Below are positions 37,455 through 46,799 of a DNA stretch of 64,000 bases, in pieces (the first letter of the stretch is position 1; every line of letters begins with the position of its first letter). The stretch comes from Clostridia bacterium (GTDB lineage Bacteria; Bacillota; Clostridia; Christensenellales; CAG-1252). The stretch spans positions 62,001-126,000 of the forward strand of contig JAFSWQ010000013.1 in NCBI GenBank assembly GCA_017444385.1, written 5' to 3'. The translations under genes and the position numbers were made by a program. The notes beneath the pieces are model-generated. The model did no database searches. It had not been told where the DNA came from and worked only from the letters and a program-made list of their open reading frames with translations.

Positions 37455-38603
37455 ATGCAAGCCGAACTCAATAGCCTTAAAAATATAGTTATCGGTTTCG
37501 ATCCCATCGCTTCCACCGTCCGCGTATTCCGCGTTAACTCGTCTTTGAACGACGCGGTGTGCAACGATATCAAGGTGGATAAAAACCTGTTTTTGCGCGG
37601 CGAATACGGCGAAGCGTTACGCAACGCTTTGTCTTACTACGTCAAGAACATAGCCGATATACCCTCGGCGTTCATCGTTTTGCCCAATTCGTTGGTTGCG
37701 AGCGATTACGTGGAATTGCCCAAAATGAACAAAAAGAAGATACTCGAATCCTTACGCGCCGAGATCGTCAAATTGTACGCAAACAGTATGAACCTCAACG
37801 TGCTTACCGCTCAAGTGGACGATAAGGGCGAGGAAAACGCCTTGTTCTTCGTTACGATGGGCAATATGTTGTTCATCAACGACGTCAGCACGGGGCTTGC
37901 TAAAGTTTCCGTGCAACCGAGAGCGTTTACCTATTCCGCGCCTTGCTCGCTGAACGCATTGCTCGAAACGCGTAGCAATTTGAGGAACAAGACCTTCCTT
38001 TTCGCGGACGTGAGAGCCGCAAGCACCATATTGACTGTGTGCAGTAATTCGACGATAAGGTGCTATCTCGACCTGCCTTTCGGTTTTAACGTTTTGCGTA
38101 CCGATATCATTTATCCCGAAAACTCGCTCATAGATAACGGCGACGCCGAAGAGACGGTTGACGCCGCAGTGGTAAAGGCTTCGGGCGGTAAGAAAGCGAA
38201 GACCTACGATAAGGCGAACTATCTCGAAGACTACACTTTGAACGAAAGCGAGAGGGAAAAGAAGAAACTCGAATTTTACGACTCGCTCATTCCCGAGGGG
38301 TTGAAGACGAAAGTAACGGGGGAAGAGTTGGACGTATTATACGCGAACTTCGCTTTATTCGAGAAGAATATCGACTTGTTCGTGGAAAGCAACTCGAATT
38401 CCTCTTACATTCCCAAAATAGAATCGGTGATAATCAATTTACCCGAGGAATTCTACTGCCTTAAAGATTTCGTAGCAGAGAGCGGCAAGAAGATCCCCTA
38501 CGAATTCTTGGACAACAAAAACAAAAACAGAGCGTACGTATTGAACTTCGATCTTTACGGCGCGACTCTTATAAGAAAATTCAATACGGAACAGGTGTTT
38601 TAA
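37455..38603 (+). CDS. PilM/GspL-like assembly protein (tentative)
   Basis: A 382-residue protein from ATG 37455 (AGGAG upstream; a GTG at 37449 is less likely). The N-terminus, IVIGFDPIASTVRVFRV, resembles the actin-like strand-turn-strand that opens PilM and GspL, where it reads IGLDIGS. Residues about 230-290 form a charged Lys/Glu insertion. It sits where pilM, pilN and pilO normally lie, and no separate pilN/pilO is present. The actin-like ATPase motifs are not clearly conserved, so the call is tentative; it may be an inner-membrane platform protein of the pilus. Confidence 0.5.
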   Translation: MQAELNSLKNIVIGFDPIASTVRVFRVNSSLNDAVCNDIKVDKNLFLRGEYGEALRNALSYYVKNIADIPSAFIVLPNSLVASDYVELPKMNKKKILESLRAEIVKLYANSMNLNVLTAQVDDKGEENALFFVTMGNMLFINDVSTGLAKVSVQPRAFTYSAPCSLNALLETRSNLRNKTFLFADVRAASTILTVCSNSTIRCYLDLPFGFNVLRTDIIYPENSLIDNGDAEETVDAAVVKASGGKKAKTYDKANYLEDYTLNESEREKKKLEFYDSLIPEGLKTKVTGEELDVLYANFALFEKNIDLFVESNSNSSYIPKIESVIINLPEEFYCLKDFVAESGKKIPYEFLDNKNKNRAYVLNFDLYGATLIRKFNTEQVF

Positions 38604-39005
38604 TTGAACAAAAAAGGATTCTCTTTAGCCGAAGTTATCGTGGCGTTAGCGGTATTGAGCATAATATCGGCGACCGTGTTAGGCGTCGTTATGAGCGTCA
38701 ATAAGATAAACTTGAAGTACGACGACAAGTTACTTTTAGGCTATTCGGTTGAGAGCATCGTTCAAATATACTATAACACAGCCGACGAAACCGAGTTTTT
38801 GGAAGACGTTGAGTTTTGCTTCGGCGAGAATTCGCTCGCGGGCGAAGATCACGAATACACGTTATACTATATGAACGGACAAGCCGCGACGGAAAGCAAC
38901 TATCGCTACGCCGTCAGCATAAGTTACCGAGCGGACAAGATAATAATATCGGCGGTCGACAAGAAAAACGCGTCCGCTATCGCCGAGAGGGAGTTTTTAA
39001 GATGA
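38604..39005 (+). CDS. Pseudopilin-like protein
   Basis: A 133-residue prepilin with leader MNKKG and helix FSLAEVIVALAVLSIISATVLG; Glu5 is present. It starts with TTG directly after the preceding stop, with AGGTG upstream. The soluble part is short with few cysteines. It probably forms a minor subunit at the tip of the pilus, like PilV or GspI/J. The stop overlaps the next start as ATGA. Confidence 0.82.
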   Translation: MNKKGFSLAEVIVALAVLSIISATVLGVVMSVNKINLKYDDKLLLGYSVESIVQIYYNTADETEFLEDVEFCFGENSLAGEDHEYTLYYMNGQAATESNYRYAVSISYRADKIIISAVDKKNASAIAEREFLR

Positions 39006-39361
39006 GAAAGTATCTTTTCGGCAAGGGCGCGGCAATGATATTCGTTATGATCGTAATGGTTTTAGTCCTTATGATGAGTACCCTTTTGTTGAGTATCGCC
39101 ACCATCGGCGCGAAGAGAAGCAAAAGGGAATTCGATCTTACCGAGGAACGAATGATCGTGGAAATGATAGGGCATAACTTCGTGGCGAATAACGGGCACG
39201 TCGATATGGACGTCCGCTCGGACGCGTTTCTTTACGAGGAACAAGACGGGTCGGGCTTAAATCATACGCTCACGATAAAAAGAAAAGACGAAACCAAACT
39301 ACTTGAAGTTACGATAGATCCGTCGGGGAACCTTATCGCCTGGCGACAATACTATCGATGA
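39002..39361 (+). CDS. Small membrane-anchored pilus-operon protein
   Basis: A 119-residue protein with a hydrophobic N-terminal segment (AAMIFVMIVMVLVLMMSTLLLSIATIG, about residues 10-36) and no prepilin Glu5. The position and layout resemble PilX-type minor proteins, whose leader differs. The ATGA overlap with the preceding pseudopilin gene and close spacing to pilC place it in the operon. No further motif is seen. Confidence 0.65.
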   Translation: MRKYLFGKGAAMIFVMIVMVLVLMMSTLLLSIATIGAKRSKREFDLTEERMIVEMIGHNFVANNGHVDMDVRSDAFLYEEQDGSGLNHTLTIKRKDETKLLEVTIDPSGNLIAWRQYYR

Positions 39362-39371
39362 GAGGTGAAAA

Positions 39372-40577
39372 TTGCAAAAGTATAAGTACAAAGCCGTGGA
39401 TATGAACCACAAAAATTATTCCGGCACCTACTACGCCAAGGATGAGGAAGATTTGAGAAAACAGCTTGCCGAACAGCAACTCTATCTCATATCCTTTTCG
39501 GTCAAGTCGGGCGACGGAGTAAACTCGTTTTTCTCGTTTTCGGGCAAGGTAAAAACGAGCGAGATAACCCTGTTTTGTCGTCAATTCTCGACGATGATAA
39601 ACGCGGGTATCTCTATAGTCGACTGTATAGGAATTCTTAAAAATCAATCCTATTCCTCGCTTTTCAAACGCGTGCTGAATACGGTTTACGAGGATTTACA
39701 TTCGGGGCTTATGCTATCCGAGTCCTTCGCCAAACACCCCAAAGTATTCCCCAACTTCTTTAGAAGTATGGTACACGTCGGAGAGATGAGCGGTAGCCTT
39801 GACGAATGTCTCGTCAACCTCGCAGACTACTACGAAATGAACGACAGGGTAAAAAGGCAGGTCAAAAGCGCGATGATTTACCCCATTATCCTCGTACTCC
39901 TCTTGGTGGGCGTTTTGGCGTTGATGTTCGTCTACGTCATTCCCACGTTTAGGGACTCTCTCGACAACCTCGATATCGAGTTGCCCGCAATTACCAAATT
40001 CGTCTACAACGTTTCCGACTTCGTCGTGAACAATTACGCGTTTATCATTTTAGGCGTGGTTATAGTGGTAGTGTTGTTCATTTTGATCAAGAAAAACCCC
40101 AAAGGCAGATACGGCTTGGACTATCTAAAATACACCTTGCCTATATTCAAGAAGGTAAACGTCAACCTCGTTACTTCGCGTTTCGCTCACGGCTTCGGCC
40201 TTCTTATGAAAAGCGGTATGAATTTGGTGGACAGCCTTGAAATAATGTGCGACGTTTTGGGCAATAAGTTTTGCGAAGCGAAATTCCGTAAGTCGATAGA
40301 AGAAGTAAGAAGCGGAACGAGTTTGACCGTTTCTTTGAGAAAGTATAAATTCTTCCCCGATATGCTCGAACAAATGGTGGCTATCGGCGAGGAAACCGGC
40401 TCGATAGATAGCGTGCTTTTGCGTTCCTGCGCCTATTTCGACGAGCAAGTTCAAAATACGCTAGCGGGATTGACGACGATCTTACAACCGTTGATCCTCG
40501 CTATAATGGGCGGAACGATAGGTTTCGTATTCATAGCGATTTATTCGCCTATGTTGTCGATAATGCAAACCCTGTAA
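39372..40577 (+). CDS. pilC: PilC/GspF inner-membrane platform protein
   Basis: A 401-residue protein with the two tandem T2SSF domains of the PilC/GspF family, one near residues 70-190 (FCRQFSTMINAGISIVDCI) and one near 270-390 (FAHGFGLLMKSGMNLVDSLE), each with VGEMSG/IGEETGSID type motifs. Three membrane segments flank them. TTG start with GAGAGGTG upstream. The protein sits in the cytoplasmic membrane and is moved by the PilB ATPase to extrude pilins. Next gene is pilB, 9 nt on. Confidence 0.93.
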   Translation: MQKYKYKAVDMNHKNYSGTYYAKDEEDLRKQLAEQQLYLISFSVKSGDGVNSFFSFSGKVKTSEITLFCRQFSTMINAGISIVDCIGILKNQSYSSLFKRVLNTVYEDLHSGLMLSESFAKHPKVFPNFFRSMVHVGEMSGSLDECLVNLADYYEMNDRVKRQVKSAMIYPIILVLLLVGVLALMFVYVIPTFRDSLDNLDIELPAITKFVYNVSDFVVNNYAFIILGVVIVVVLFILIKKNPKGRYGLDYLKYTLPIFKKVNVNLVTSRFAHGFGLLMKSGMNLVDSLEIMCDVLGNKFCEAKFRKSIEEVRSGTSLTVSLRKYKFFPDMLEQMVAIGEETGSIDSVLLRSCAYFDEQVQNTLAGLTTILQPLILAIMGGTIGFVFIAIYSPMLSIMQTL

Positions 40578-40586
40578 GGAGGGAAT

Positions 40587-42314
40587 ATGAACGTTAATAA
40601 AGATATAATGCGATATATGGTTCACTACGGCGCGATAAGCGAGGAAAAAGCGGCTACCGTCTTGTCTGCGGCGGCGGAAGCAAACGCCTTTTTGCCTAAA
40701 TACCTTATCGATAAAAACGTCCTTTCGGAAGTGGACGTTACCGATATCCTCGCCAAATACTACGGGTTACCCTATATCGACATAGGTTTGTTGGACGTCG
40801 ATAAAGACCTTTTGAACGAGTTTACGACGGGCTTTTTACGCAAGCATAAAATAGTCCCCGTTAAACGCGATAAAGTAAACAATACCCTTATAATCGCGAT
40901 AGCGGAGCCGTTGAACCCCATCGCGCGTTCTTCGATTGCGCATTGGCATAGCGGAAAGATAAGCTATATAATGGTTACCGAAAGCCAGATATTCGGCTTC
41001 ATCGAATCCATTGCGGCGGTAAAATCCACGACCACCGCTTTGACCGATCTGCAATCGGTCACCGAGGAAAACACCGAGGAGAATACCGAGGGCGAAGAGA
41101 CCGACGTCATAAACGCGCCCGCCGTAAGACTCGTAGACAGTATAATAAAGGAAGCCATTCCTTTCCGCGCGAGCGATATCCATATCGAGCCTTACGAAAA
41201 GAAGGTAAGAGTCCGCTATCGTATTGACGGCGACCTCGTGGATAGGGCGTCTTTCCCGCGCGACTATTTCCCCGCTATCACCGCGCGTATTAAGATTCTT
41301 TCGGGTATGAATATAGCCGAGAGACGTATCCCTCAAGACGGTCGTATATCTATGAAAGTGAACAACGAAGATTACGACTTCCGTGTGTCTACGATGCCCA
41401 CCGTAAACGGTGAAAAATTCGTTATAAGAGTTCTGGATAAGAGCGCGTTCAATTTCACGCGTAAAGAATTGGGCTTTACCGACGAATCCGATAGGGTAAT
41501 TGATAAAATGCTCGCTCACCCGCACGGAATTATCCTGCTAACAGGTCCTACGGGCTGCGGTAAATCCACCACGCTTTACTGTTTTATTAAGGAACTCAAC
41601 GACGATGACGTTAATATAATCACCGTAGAGGACCCCGTAGAGTATTCAATGGACGGCGTTAATCAAACGCAGGTAAACACGAAAGCGAATATGACATTCG
41701 CCACCGCTTTGAGAAGCATACTTCGTCAGGACCCCGATATAATAATGATAGGTGAGGTTCGTGACGAGGAAACCGCCGAGATCGCCATTCGTTCGGCTAT
41801 CACCGGCCACTTAGTTTTCTCGACCTTGCACACCAACGACGCCCCCGGCGCGATAGTACGTTTGAAGGATATGGGCGTTTCGGGTTACTTGGTAGCGGAC
41901 GCTCTCGTAGGCGTTATCTCGCAAAGACTCGTTAAAAAGCTATGCCCCATTTGTAAATCCGAAGTGGTCACCACCCGTTCGCAAATGCAAATGCTCGGCA
42001 TAACCGAGCCCGCGACCATCTACGAAAAGAGAGGTTGCCAATTCTGCAACAACACGGGTTATAAAGGCAGAACGGCTATCCACGAAATAATGTATATGAA
42101 TTCGGCTTTGAAGATGGCGGCAAACGAAGAGCGTAACCTCGAAGAAGTTAGGCAGTTGGCGATAGATTCGGGTATGAAAACCATCGAAGAATCCGCTCGA
42201 TCCTGCGTTTTGAAAGGTATTACGACGATAGAAGAGATGATGACCGTCATAACCGAAAATCAAATTGTAAAGGGACAGGACGAATTCGTCGTGCCCGAAG
42301 GCGAGGAAGAATGA
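40587..42314 (+). CDS. pilB: PilB/GspE assembly ATPase
   Basis: A 575-residue secretion ATPase. The N-terminal T2SSE_N domain is followed by Walker [11 protein letters not shown] (320-329), the Asp box [11 protein letters not shown], Walker [10 protein letters not shown] and His box [14 protein letters not shown] zinc knot CPIC..CQFC lies near residue 460. It powers pilus or pseudopilus extension. GGAGG precedes the ATG. No pilT, pilD or secretin gene is in this window, so retraction and prepilin processing genes lie elsewhere or are absent. It overlaps deoC by 4 nt. Confidence 0.96.
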   Translation: MNVNKDIMRYMVHYGAISEEKAATVLSAAAEANAFLPKYLIDKNVLSEVDVTDILAKYYGLPYIDIGLLDVDKDLLNEFTTGFLRKHKIVPVKRDKVNNTLIIAIAEPLNPIARSSIAHWHSGKISYIMVTESQIFGFIESIAAVKSTTTALTDLQSVTEENTEENTEGEETDVINAPAVRLVDSIIKEAIPFRASDIHIEPYEKKVRVRYRIDGDLVDRASFPRDYFPAITARIKILSGMNIAERRIPQDGRISMKVNNEDYDFRVSTMPTVNGEKFVIRVLDKSAFNFTRKELGFTDESDRVIDKMLAHPHGIILLTGPTGCGKSTTLYCFIKELNDDDVNIITVEDPVEYSMDGVNQTQVNTKANMTFATALRSILRQDPDIIMIGEVRDEETAEIAIRSAITGHLVFSTLHTNDAPGAIVRLKDMGVSGYLVADALVGVISQRLVKKLCPICKSEVVTTRSQMQMLGITEPATIYEKRGCQFCNNTGYKGRTAIHEIMYMNSALKMAANEERNLEEVRQLAIDSGMKTIEESARSCVLKGITTIEEMMTVITENQIVKGQDEFVVPEGEEE

Positions 42315-42967
42315 TGGACGTAAAGGAAATATTGAGTAAATGCGATCATACTTTGTTAAAGCAAACCGCGACTGCGAGCGAGATACGCGACCTTATCCGC
42401 GACGGGATAAAGTACGGGGTGGCGAGCGTTTGTATCCCCCCTTGTTACGTCGCTTACGCTAAAAAGTACGCGGGCGACCTACCTATTTGCACGGTAATCG
42501 GGTTTCCTAACGGCAATTCCACCACCGCGAGCAAGGTGTTCGAAGCGATGGACGCGATAAGAAACGGCGCCGACGAGATAGATATGGTTATTAATATCGG
42601 CTTCGTCAAGTCGGGCGAATGGGAAGAGGTTGAAAACGAGATACAAGTCATTCGCGACGCTTGCGTGGGTAAGGTTTTGAAGGTCATAATAGAAACCTGC
42701 CTATTGACGAAAGAAGAGAAGATAAAGATGTGTCAAATCGTGTCGAGAGTGGGCGCGGACTACATAAAGACGAGTACGGGCTTTTCCACCGGCGGCGCGA
42801 CCTTCGACGACGTACGGCTCTTTGCGGAAAACGTTGGCGATTGGGTCAAGATAAAGGCGGCGGGCGGTATAAGGACTTTGGAAGACGCGGAAAAGTATAT
42901 AAAGCTCGGCTGTTCTCGACTGGGTACCAGCGCGATAGTTAATATCGTCAAAAAAAGCGAACAATAA
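42311..42967 (+). CDS. deoC: Deoxyribose-phosphate aldolase
   Basis: A 218-residue DeoC that splits deoxyribose-5-phosphate into acetaldehyde and glyceraldehyde-3-phosphate. The Schiff-base lysine lies in [13 protein letters not shown] (about residue 154), and a second active-site lysine in AAGGIR. Its ATG (GAGGAAGA upstream) overlaps the pilB stop by 4 nt, so it is transcribed with the pilus operon, an unusual pairing. The other catabolic genes deoB and pdp lie downstream after repeats. ATGATG at the start leaves the true first codon uncertain by one. Confidence 0.95.
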   Translation: MMDVKEILSKCDHTLLKQTATASEIRDLIRDGIKYGVASVCIPPCYVAYAKKYAGDLPICTVIGFPNGNSTTASKVFEAMDAIRNGADEIDMVINIGFVKSGEWEEVENEIQVIRDACVGKVLKVIIETCLLTKEEKIKMCQIVSRVGADYIKTSTGFSTGGATFDDVRLFAENVGDWVKIKAAGGIRTLEDAEKYIKLGCSRLGTSAIVNIVKKSEQ

Positions 42968-43375
42968 CCCGCGAAGTATTAAGGTTTTTCGCCTCGCTCA
43001 AAATGTTCGTTTACTCGTTGAACAAATCAGTCAACGGAACGAAGTATTAATCGTCATGTTGAGCTTGTGAAACATCTCAACCATATTGAGAGTTTAATAT
43101 AAGTAATTATTGCTTTGCGTTAGGGGATACTTCGACACGCGACAAGCCGCGGCTCAGTATGACGTATCGTAATGATCCCGTCATGTTGAGCGAAGTCGAA
43201 ACATCTCAACCATATTGAATATTTGTATAAGTACGTACCGCTTCGCTTTAAGGGATTCCTCGACGTTGCTCGGAATGACGTACATTTATTCACACGCGAA
43301 CGCAGTGAGTTTGTCAAACATCTCAAGGTATAGCGTACTACATAACTCGCGTATAAGCGAAAAAAGGAGTAAACG
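42968..43375. repeat. Gap rich in alternating B and A repeats
   Basis: No gene seen. Forward B (43052-43079), reversed A (about 43122-43165, with a GCCGCGGC inner hairpin), forward B (43183-43213), reversed A (43249-43280) and a partial copy (about 43310-43326) alternate. Reading order B-A-B-A could form long hairpins. AAAGGAG then starts deoB. Confidence 0.75.
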
Positions 43376-44527
43376 ATGAGAGTATTTTTGATTGTTCTTG
43401 ATAGCGTAGGCGTTGGATTTCTTCCCGACGCGGCGGACTTCGGCGACGTAGGCAGTAATACTCTTTTGTCGGCGTCGAAGGCTAAAAACTTCGATATGTC
43501 GAATATGCGCCGCTTGGGACTTTTCAATATCGACGGCGTGGATATAGGCGGGAAATATCCCGAACCCGAGGGAGCGTATTGTAGGCTCGTCGAGGCGAGC
43601 AAAGGCAAAGATACCACTATCGGTCATTGGGAAATAGCGGGCGTTATTTCCAAGCGACCTTTCCCTTTATTCGAGGACGGTTTCCCCGACGAGATAATTG
43701 AGAAGATAAAGGAAATAAGTGGAAGAGGGGTTTTATGCAATAAGCCTTATTCGGGTACGCAAGTCATCAAGGACTACGGCAAGGAACACTTCGAGACGGG
43801 CGCGCTTATCGTCTATACGTCTGCCGACTCGGTTTTGCAAATAGCCGCCCACAACGACGTCGTGCCGCTAAAAGAACTATATCGTATTTGCGAGGAAACC
43901 CGCAAAATAATGGTCGGCGAGTACGGTGTGGGCAGAATAATCGCTCGCCCGTTTACGGGAGAATATCCCTACGTTCGTACGGCGGATAGGCACGACTATT
44001 CGTTAACGCCCCCCGACACTATGCTCGACCTACTCAAAAACGCGGGCAAAACCGTTTATTCGGTGGGTAAGATAGTGGATATTTTCGCAGGGAAGGGGAT
44101 TACCAAATTCGTCCGTACCAAGAATAACGCCGACGGTTTACAAGCGACTCTTACCGCCGTAGACGAAGACTTCGACGGGTTGTGTTTCGTCAATTTGGTG
44201 GACTTCGATATGCTTTACGGGCACCGCAGAGACGTCGAGGGGTACGGCGACGCGTTGACCGCGTTCGATAAGTGGTTGCCTTCTATGCGCGCCAAAATGA
44301 AAGAGGACGATATTTTGATGATGACCGCAGACCACGGTTGCGATCCCTCTTTTACGGGGACGGATCACACCCGCGAATATATCCCATTGGTGGTTTGCGG
44401 CGATAGAATCAAAAGCGTAAACTTGGGGACGAGGAAAACCTATGCGGATATTTCGGCGACTATACTCGATTTCTTCGGGCTTCCTTCGATTGCGGGCGAG
44501 TCGTTTATGAACGACGTCACGAGGTGA
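43376..44527 (+). CDS. deoB: Phosphopentomutase
   Basis: A 383-residue DeoB of the alkaline-phosphatase superfamily that moves phosphate between C1 and C5 of ribose or deoxyribose. Metal-site segments are visible: LDSVGVG at residues 8-14, KDTTIGHWE near 81, MTADHGCDPS near 319 and TDHTREYIP near 330. AAAAAGGAG is 8 nt before the ATG. It joins the nucleoside phosphorylase (next gene, 4 nt on) with DeoC to degrade deoxynucleosides. Confidence 0.96.
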   Translation: MRVFLIVLDSVGVGFLPDAADFGDVGSNTLLSASKAKNFDMSNMRRLGLFNIDGVDIGGKYPEPEGAYCRLVEASKGKDTTIGHWEIAGVISKRPFPLFEDGFPDEIIEKIKEISGRGVLCNKPYSGTQVIKDYGKEHFETGALIVYTSADSVLQIAAHNDVVPLKELYRICEETRKIMVGEYGVGRIIARPFTGEYPYVRTADRHDYSLTPPDTMLDLLKNAGKTVYSVGKIVDIFAGKGITKFVRTKNNADGLQATLTAVDEDFDGLCFVNLVDFDMLYGHRRDVEGYGDALTAFDKWLPSMRAKMKEDDILMMTADHGCDPSFTGTDHTREYIPLVVCGDRIKSVNLGTRKTYADISATILDFFGLPSIAGESFMNDVTR

Positions 44528-44531
44528 GAAT

Positions 44532-45818
44532 ATGAGAATGTACGACCTTATTAAAAAGAAAAGAGACGGCGGCGTCTTGACCGACGAAGAGATCAAGTTT
44601 TTCGTAGACGGCTTCGTGAAAGGCGAAATACCCGACTATCAGGTCGCGGCGCTTCTTATGGCGATATATTTCGAGAAACTCAACTCGGACGAAACTCTCG
44701 CTTTGACTTTGGCGATACGCGATTCGGGCGATACTCTCGATCTATCCGATATAAAAGGAATAAAAGTCGATAAACACAGTACGGGCGGCGTAGGCGATAA
44801 AACTACGCTTGTGATCGCGCCCATTCTCGCCGCTTGCGGGTTGAAAGTCGCCAAAATGAGCGGTAGAGGCTTGGGGCACACGGGCGGCACCATCGACAAA
44901 CTCGAAGCGATCAAAGGCTTCAAAACCAATATCTCGCGCGAGCAATTTATAAAAGTCGTGAACGAGGTCGGCGTTGCCGTAGTGGGGCAGAGCGGCGACC
45001 TAACCCCCGCCGATAAAAAGATATACGCTCTTCGCGACGTTACCGCGACGGTGGACGATATTTCCCTTATCGTTTCCAGCATAATGGGCAAGAAACTCGC
45101 GACCGATTCCGATTGCCTGCTGCTCGACGTAAAGGTGGGTAGCGGCGCGTTTATGAAGTCGTACGCGGACGCCGAAAAACTCGCGAGAGTTATGGTCGCG
45201 ATAGGCAACGCGGCGGGCAAGAAAACCGCGGCTATGATCACGGATATGGATTCTCCTCTTGGCAACGCGGTCGGCAATTCGATAGAAGTCGTCGAGGCGA
45301 TAAACACCTTAAAAGGGGAAGGACCTCGTGACCTCGACGCGCTGTGCCGCGCTTTGTCCGTTCAATTATTGAAGATGAGCGGAATGGTCTTTGTGGAAGC
45401 GGAAGAGAAAGTAAACGACGCGATTTCAAACGGAAAGGCTCTTATGAAACTCAAAGAGATGGTAAGCGCGCAGGGCGGCGACGCGTCTTTTATCGACGAC
45501 GTTTCGCTGTTTCCGAGTGCGAAATATTCCCTCGACGTGCTATCCGATAGAGAAGGTGAGTTTTACGGCATAGACGCCGAGCAAGTGGGGTTGGCTTCCA
45601 TAACCTTGGGCGCCGGAAGAGTGAAGAAAGAGGACTCTATCGACCACGCGGCGGGCATATATTTCCACAAGAAAAATGGAAAAATCAATGTCGGCGAACG
45701 CATTTGTACTTTGTATTCGGATAACCAATCGTCTTTGTCTGCGGCGGAAAGCATCATTAAAAACGCCATTCGTTATTCGGGCGAGGATCGTCCGCTTATT
45801 TGGAAGGTCATAGAATAA
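44532..45818 (+). CDS. pdp: Pyrimidine-nucleoside phosphorylase
   Basis: A 428-residue enzyme cleaving uridine, thymidine or deoxyuridine with phosphate. The phosphate loop KHSTGGVGDK and the following MSGRGLGHTGGTIDKLE are the family signature. Length fits the Bacillus-type Pdp and differs little from DeoA, so substrate range may vary. GAGGTGAGAAT precedes the ATG, 4 nt after deoB. The sugar phosphate it releases goes to DeoB and then DeoC. Confidence 0.93.
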   Translation: MRMYDLIKKKRDGGVLTDEEIKFFVDGFVKGEIPDYQVAALLMAIYFEKLNSDETLALTLAIRDSGDTLDLSDIKGIKVDKHSTGGVGDKTTLVIAPILAACGLKVAKMSGRGLGHTGGTIDKLEAIKGFKTNISREQFIKVVNEVGVAVVGQSGDLTPADKKIYALRDVTATVDDISLIVSSIMGKKLATDSDCLLLDVKVGSGAFMKSYADAEKLARVMVAIGNAAGKKTAAMITDMDSPLGNAVGNSIEVVEAINTLKGEGPRDLDALCRALSVQLLKMSGMVFVEAEEKVNDAISNGKALMKLKEMVSAQGGDASFIDDVSLFPSAKYSLDVLSDREGEFYGIDAEQVGLASITLGAGRVKKEDSIDHAAGIYFHKKNGKINVGERICTLYSDNQSSLSAAESIIKNAIRYSGEDRPLIWKVIE

Positions 45819-45820
45819 GT

Positions 45821-46396
45821 ATGGAACTTATTGGCGAAAAAGCGATGCTAAGAGACTATTTGCCATCGGATTACGACGATCACCTAAAATGGCGAACGGT
45901 AGAGACCGAGTGGAAAAACTGGGACGCCCCTTGGAATAAAGAGGGTAGAGACGGCGATTCGGTCGTAGAGTACGCGGAAAGACGGCTCGCGAAATTGCGC
46001 TTTGCCAAAGAGGACGATATTCGGTGGACTTTCGAGATATGTTCCTATCCCGAACGCATCCATATAGGCTGGATGAATTGCTATTGTATCGACCGATCTT
46101 GCAATTATTCCACCGTCGACCGCGGGCGATATTGCTTGGGTATAGACATAGTGCCTAAAGAGTATAGGGGCAAGGGTTTGGGCAAAGAAGCGTTTACGCT
46201 TTTTCAAAACTACCTCTTGGAATTCGGCATAACGAGGGTATATACTCAAACTTGGTCGGGCAATACGCGAATGATCGCTTTGGCAAAAAGTTTAGGGTAC
46301 GTCTTATATAAAGAGAAAAAGCATTTTTATAAAACCGCTTCGCGCGATTACTCGCTTTTGACCTTCAAACTCGACCTCGAAGACCGCCTCTTTTAA
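45821..46396 (+). CDS. GNAT-family N-acetyltransferase
   Basis: A 191-residue acetyltransferase. The acetyl-CoA loop YRGKGLGKEAFTLF lies around residues 110-123 and the strand-helix pattern fits RimJ/RimL-like members. The ATG at 45821 is preferred over an upstream TTG at 45800 that lies inside pdp. It starts 2 nt after the pdp stop, so it is probably co-transcribed. The acceptor (amine, antibiotic or protein N-terminus) is unknown. A CYCIDRSCNYS stretch gives it more cysteines than usual. Confidence 0.85.
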   Translation: MELIGEKAMLRDYLPSDYDDHLKWRTVETEWKNWDAPWNKEGRDGDSVVEYAERRLAKLRFAKEDDIRWTFEICSYPERIHIGWMNCYCIDRSCNYSTVDRGRYCLGIDIVPKEYRGKGLGKEAFTLFQNYLLEFGITRVYTQTWSGNTRMIALAKSLGYVLYKEKKHFYKTASRDYSLLTFKLDLEDRLF

Positions 46397-46730
46397 CGAG
46401 GTGTTTTTTGATAATGGTTATTTGTTGATTTAATAGAGAATAACCCGCTTAATAGGATAGCTTATTAATAAATAGGATAAGAATACGTGAGGAACTATTC
46501 TAACCGAAAGATTAGTATTGATAGGAAATCATTATAAATACGTCATCCTGAGCGCAGTCGAAGGATCCCTTTTGCCGAGCGCAATTACTATGGTCTATAA
46601 CCTGGTTTTTGGAGTTTTGTGATTTTTTGGCGAAAAATGGCTGGAATTTTGTGATTTTTCACCCCTAAAACCCTTGGAATTTTGTGATAACCGCTTGAAA
46701 TGAGAAAAATCGCAACAGTATTTGATATTA
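46397..46730. repeat. Gap with A repeat and a tripled GGAATTTTGTGAT motif
   Basis: No gene seen. A forward A copy lies at about 46541-46570. Three copies of GGAxTTTTGTGAT start at 46611, 46643 and 46676, i.e. at 32-33-nt spacing. Confidence 0.7.
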
Positions 46731-46769
46731 AAAACCGTAATCTTCGATACGAGACTACGGTTTTTTTGT
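46731..46769. terminator. Bidirectional terminator beside the giant lipoprotein gene
   Basis: AAAACCGTA pairs with TACGGTTTT around an 18-nt inner loop, flanked by A-rich and T7 tracts, so it can end transcripts from either strand. Confidence 0.75.
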
Positions 46770-46799
46770 TAAACGAATTAAACGATTATCGTTTAGGCG

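Noticed and set aside
43120..43617. 165-codon minus-strand frame across the deoB 5' end
   Set aside because: Antisense to deoB and to repeat copies; no start signal.
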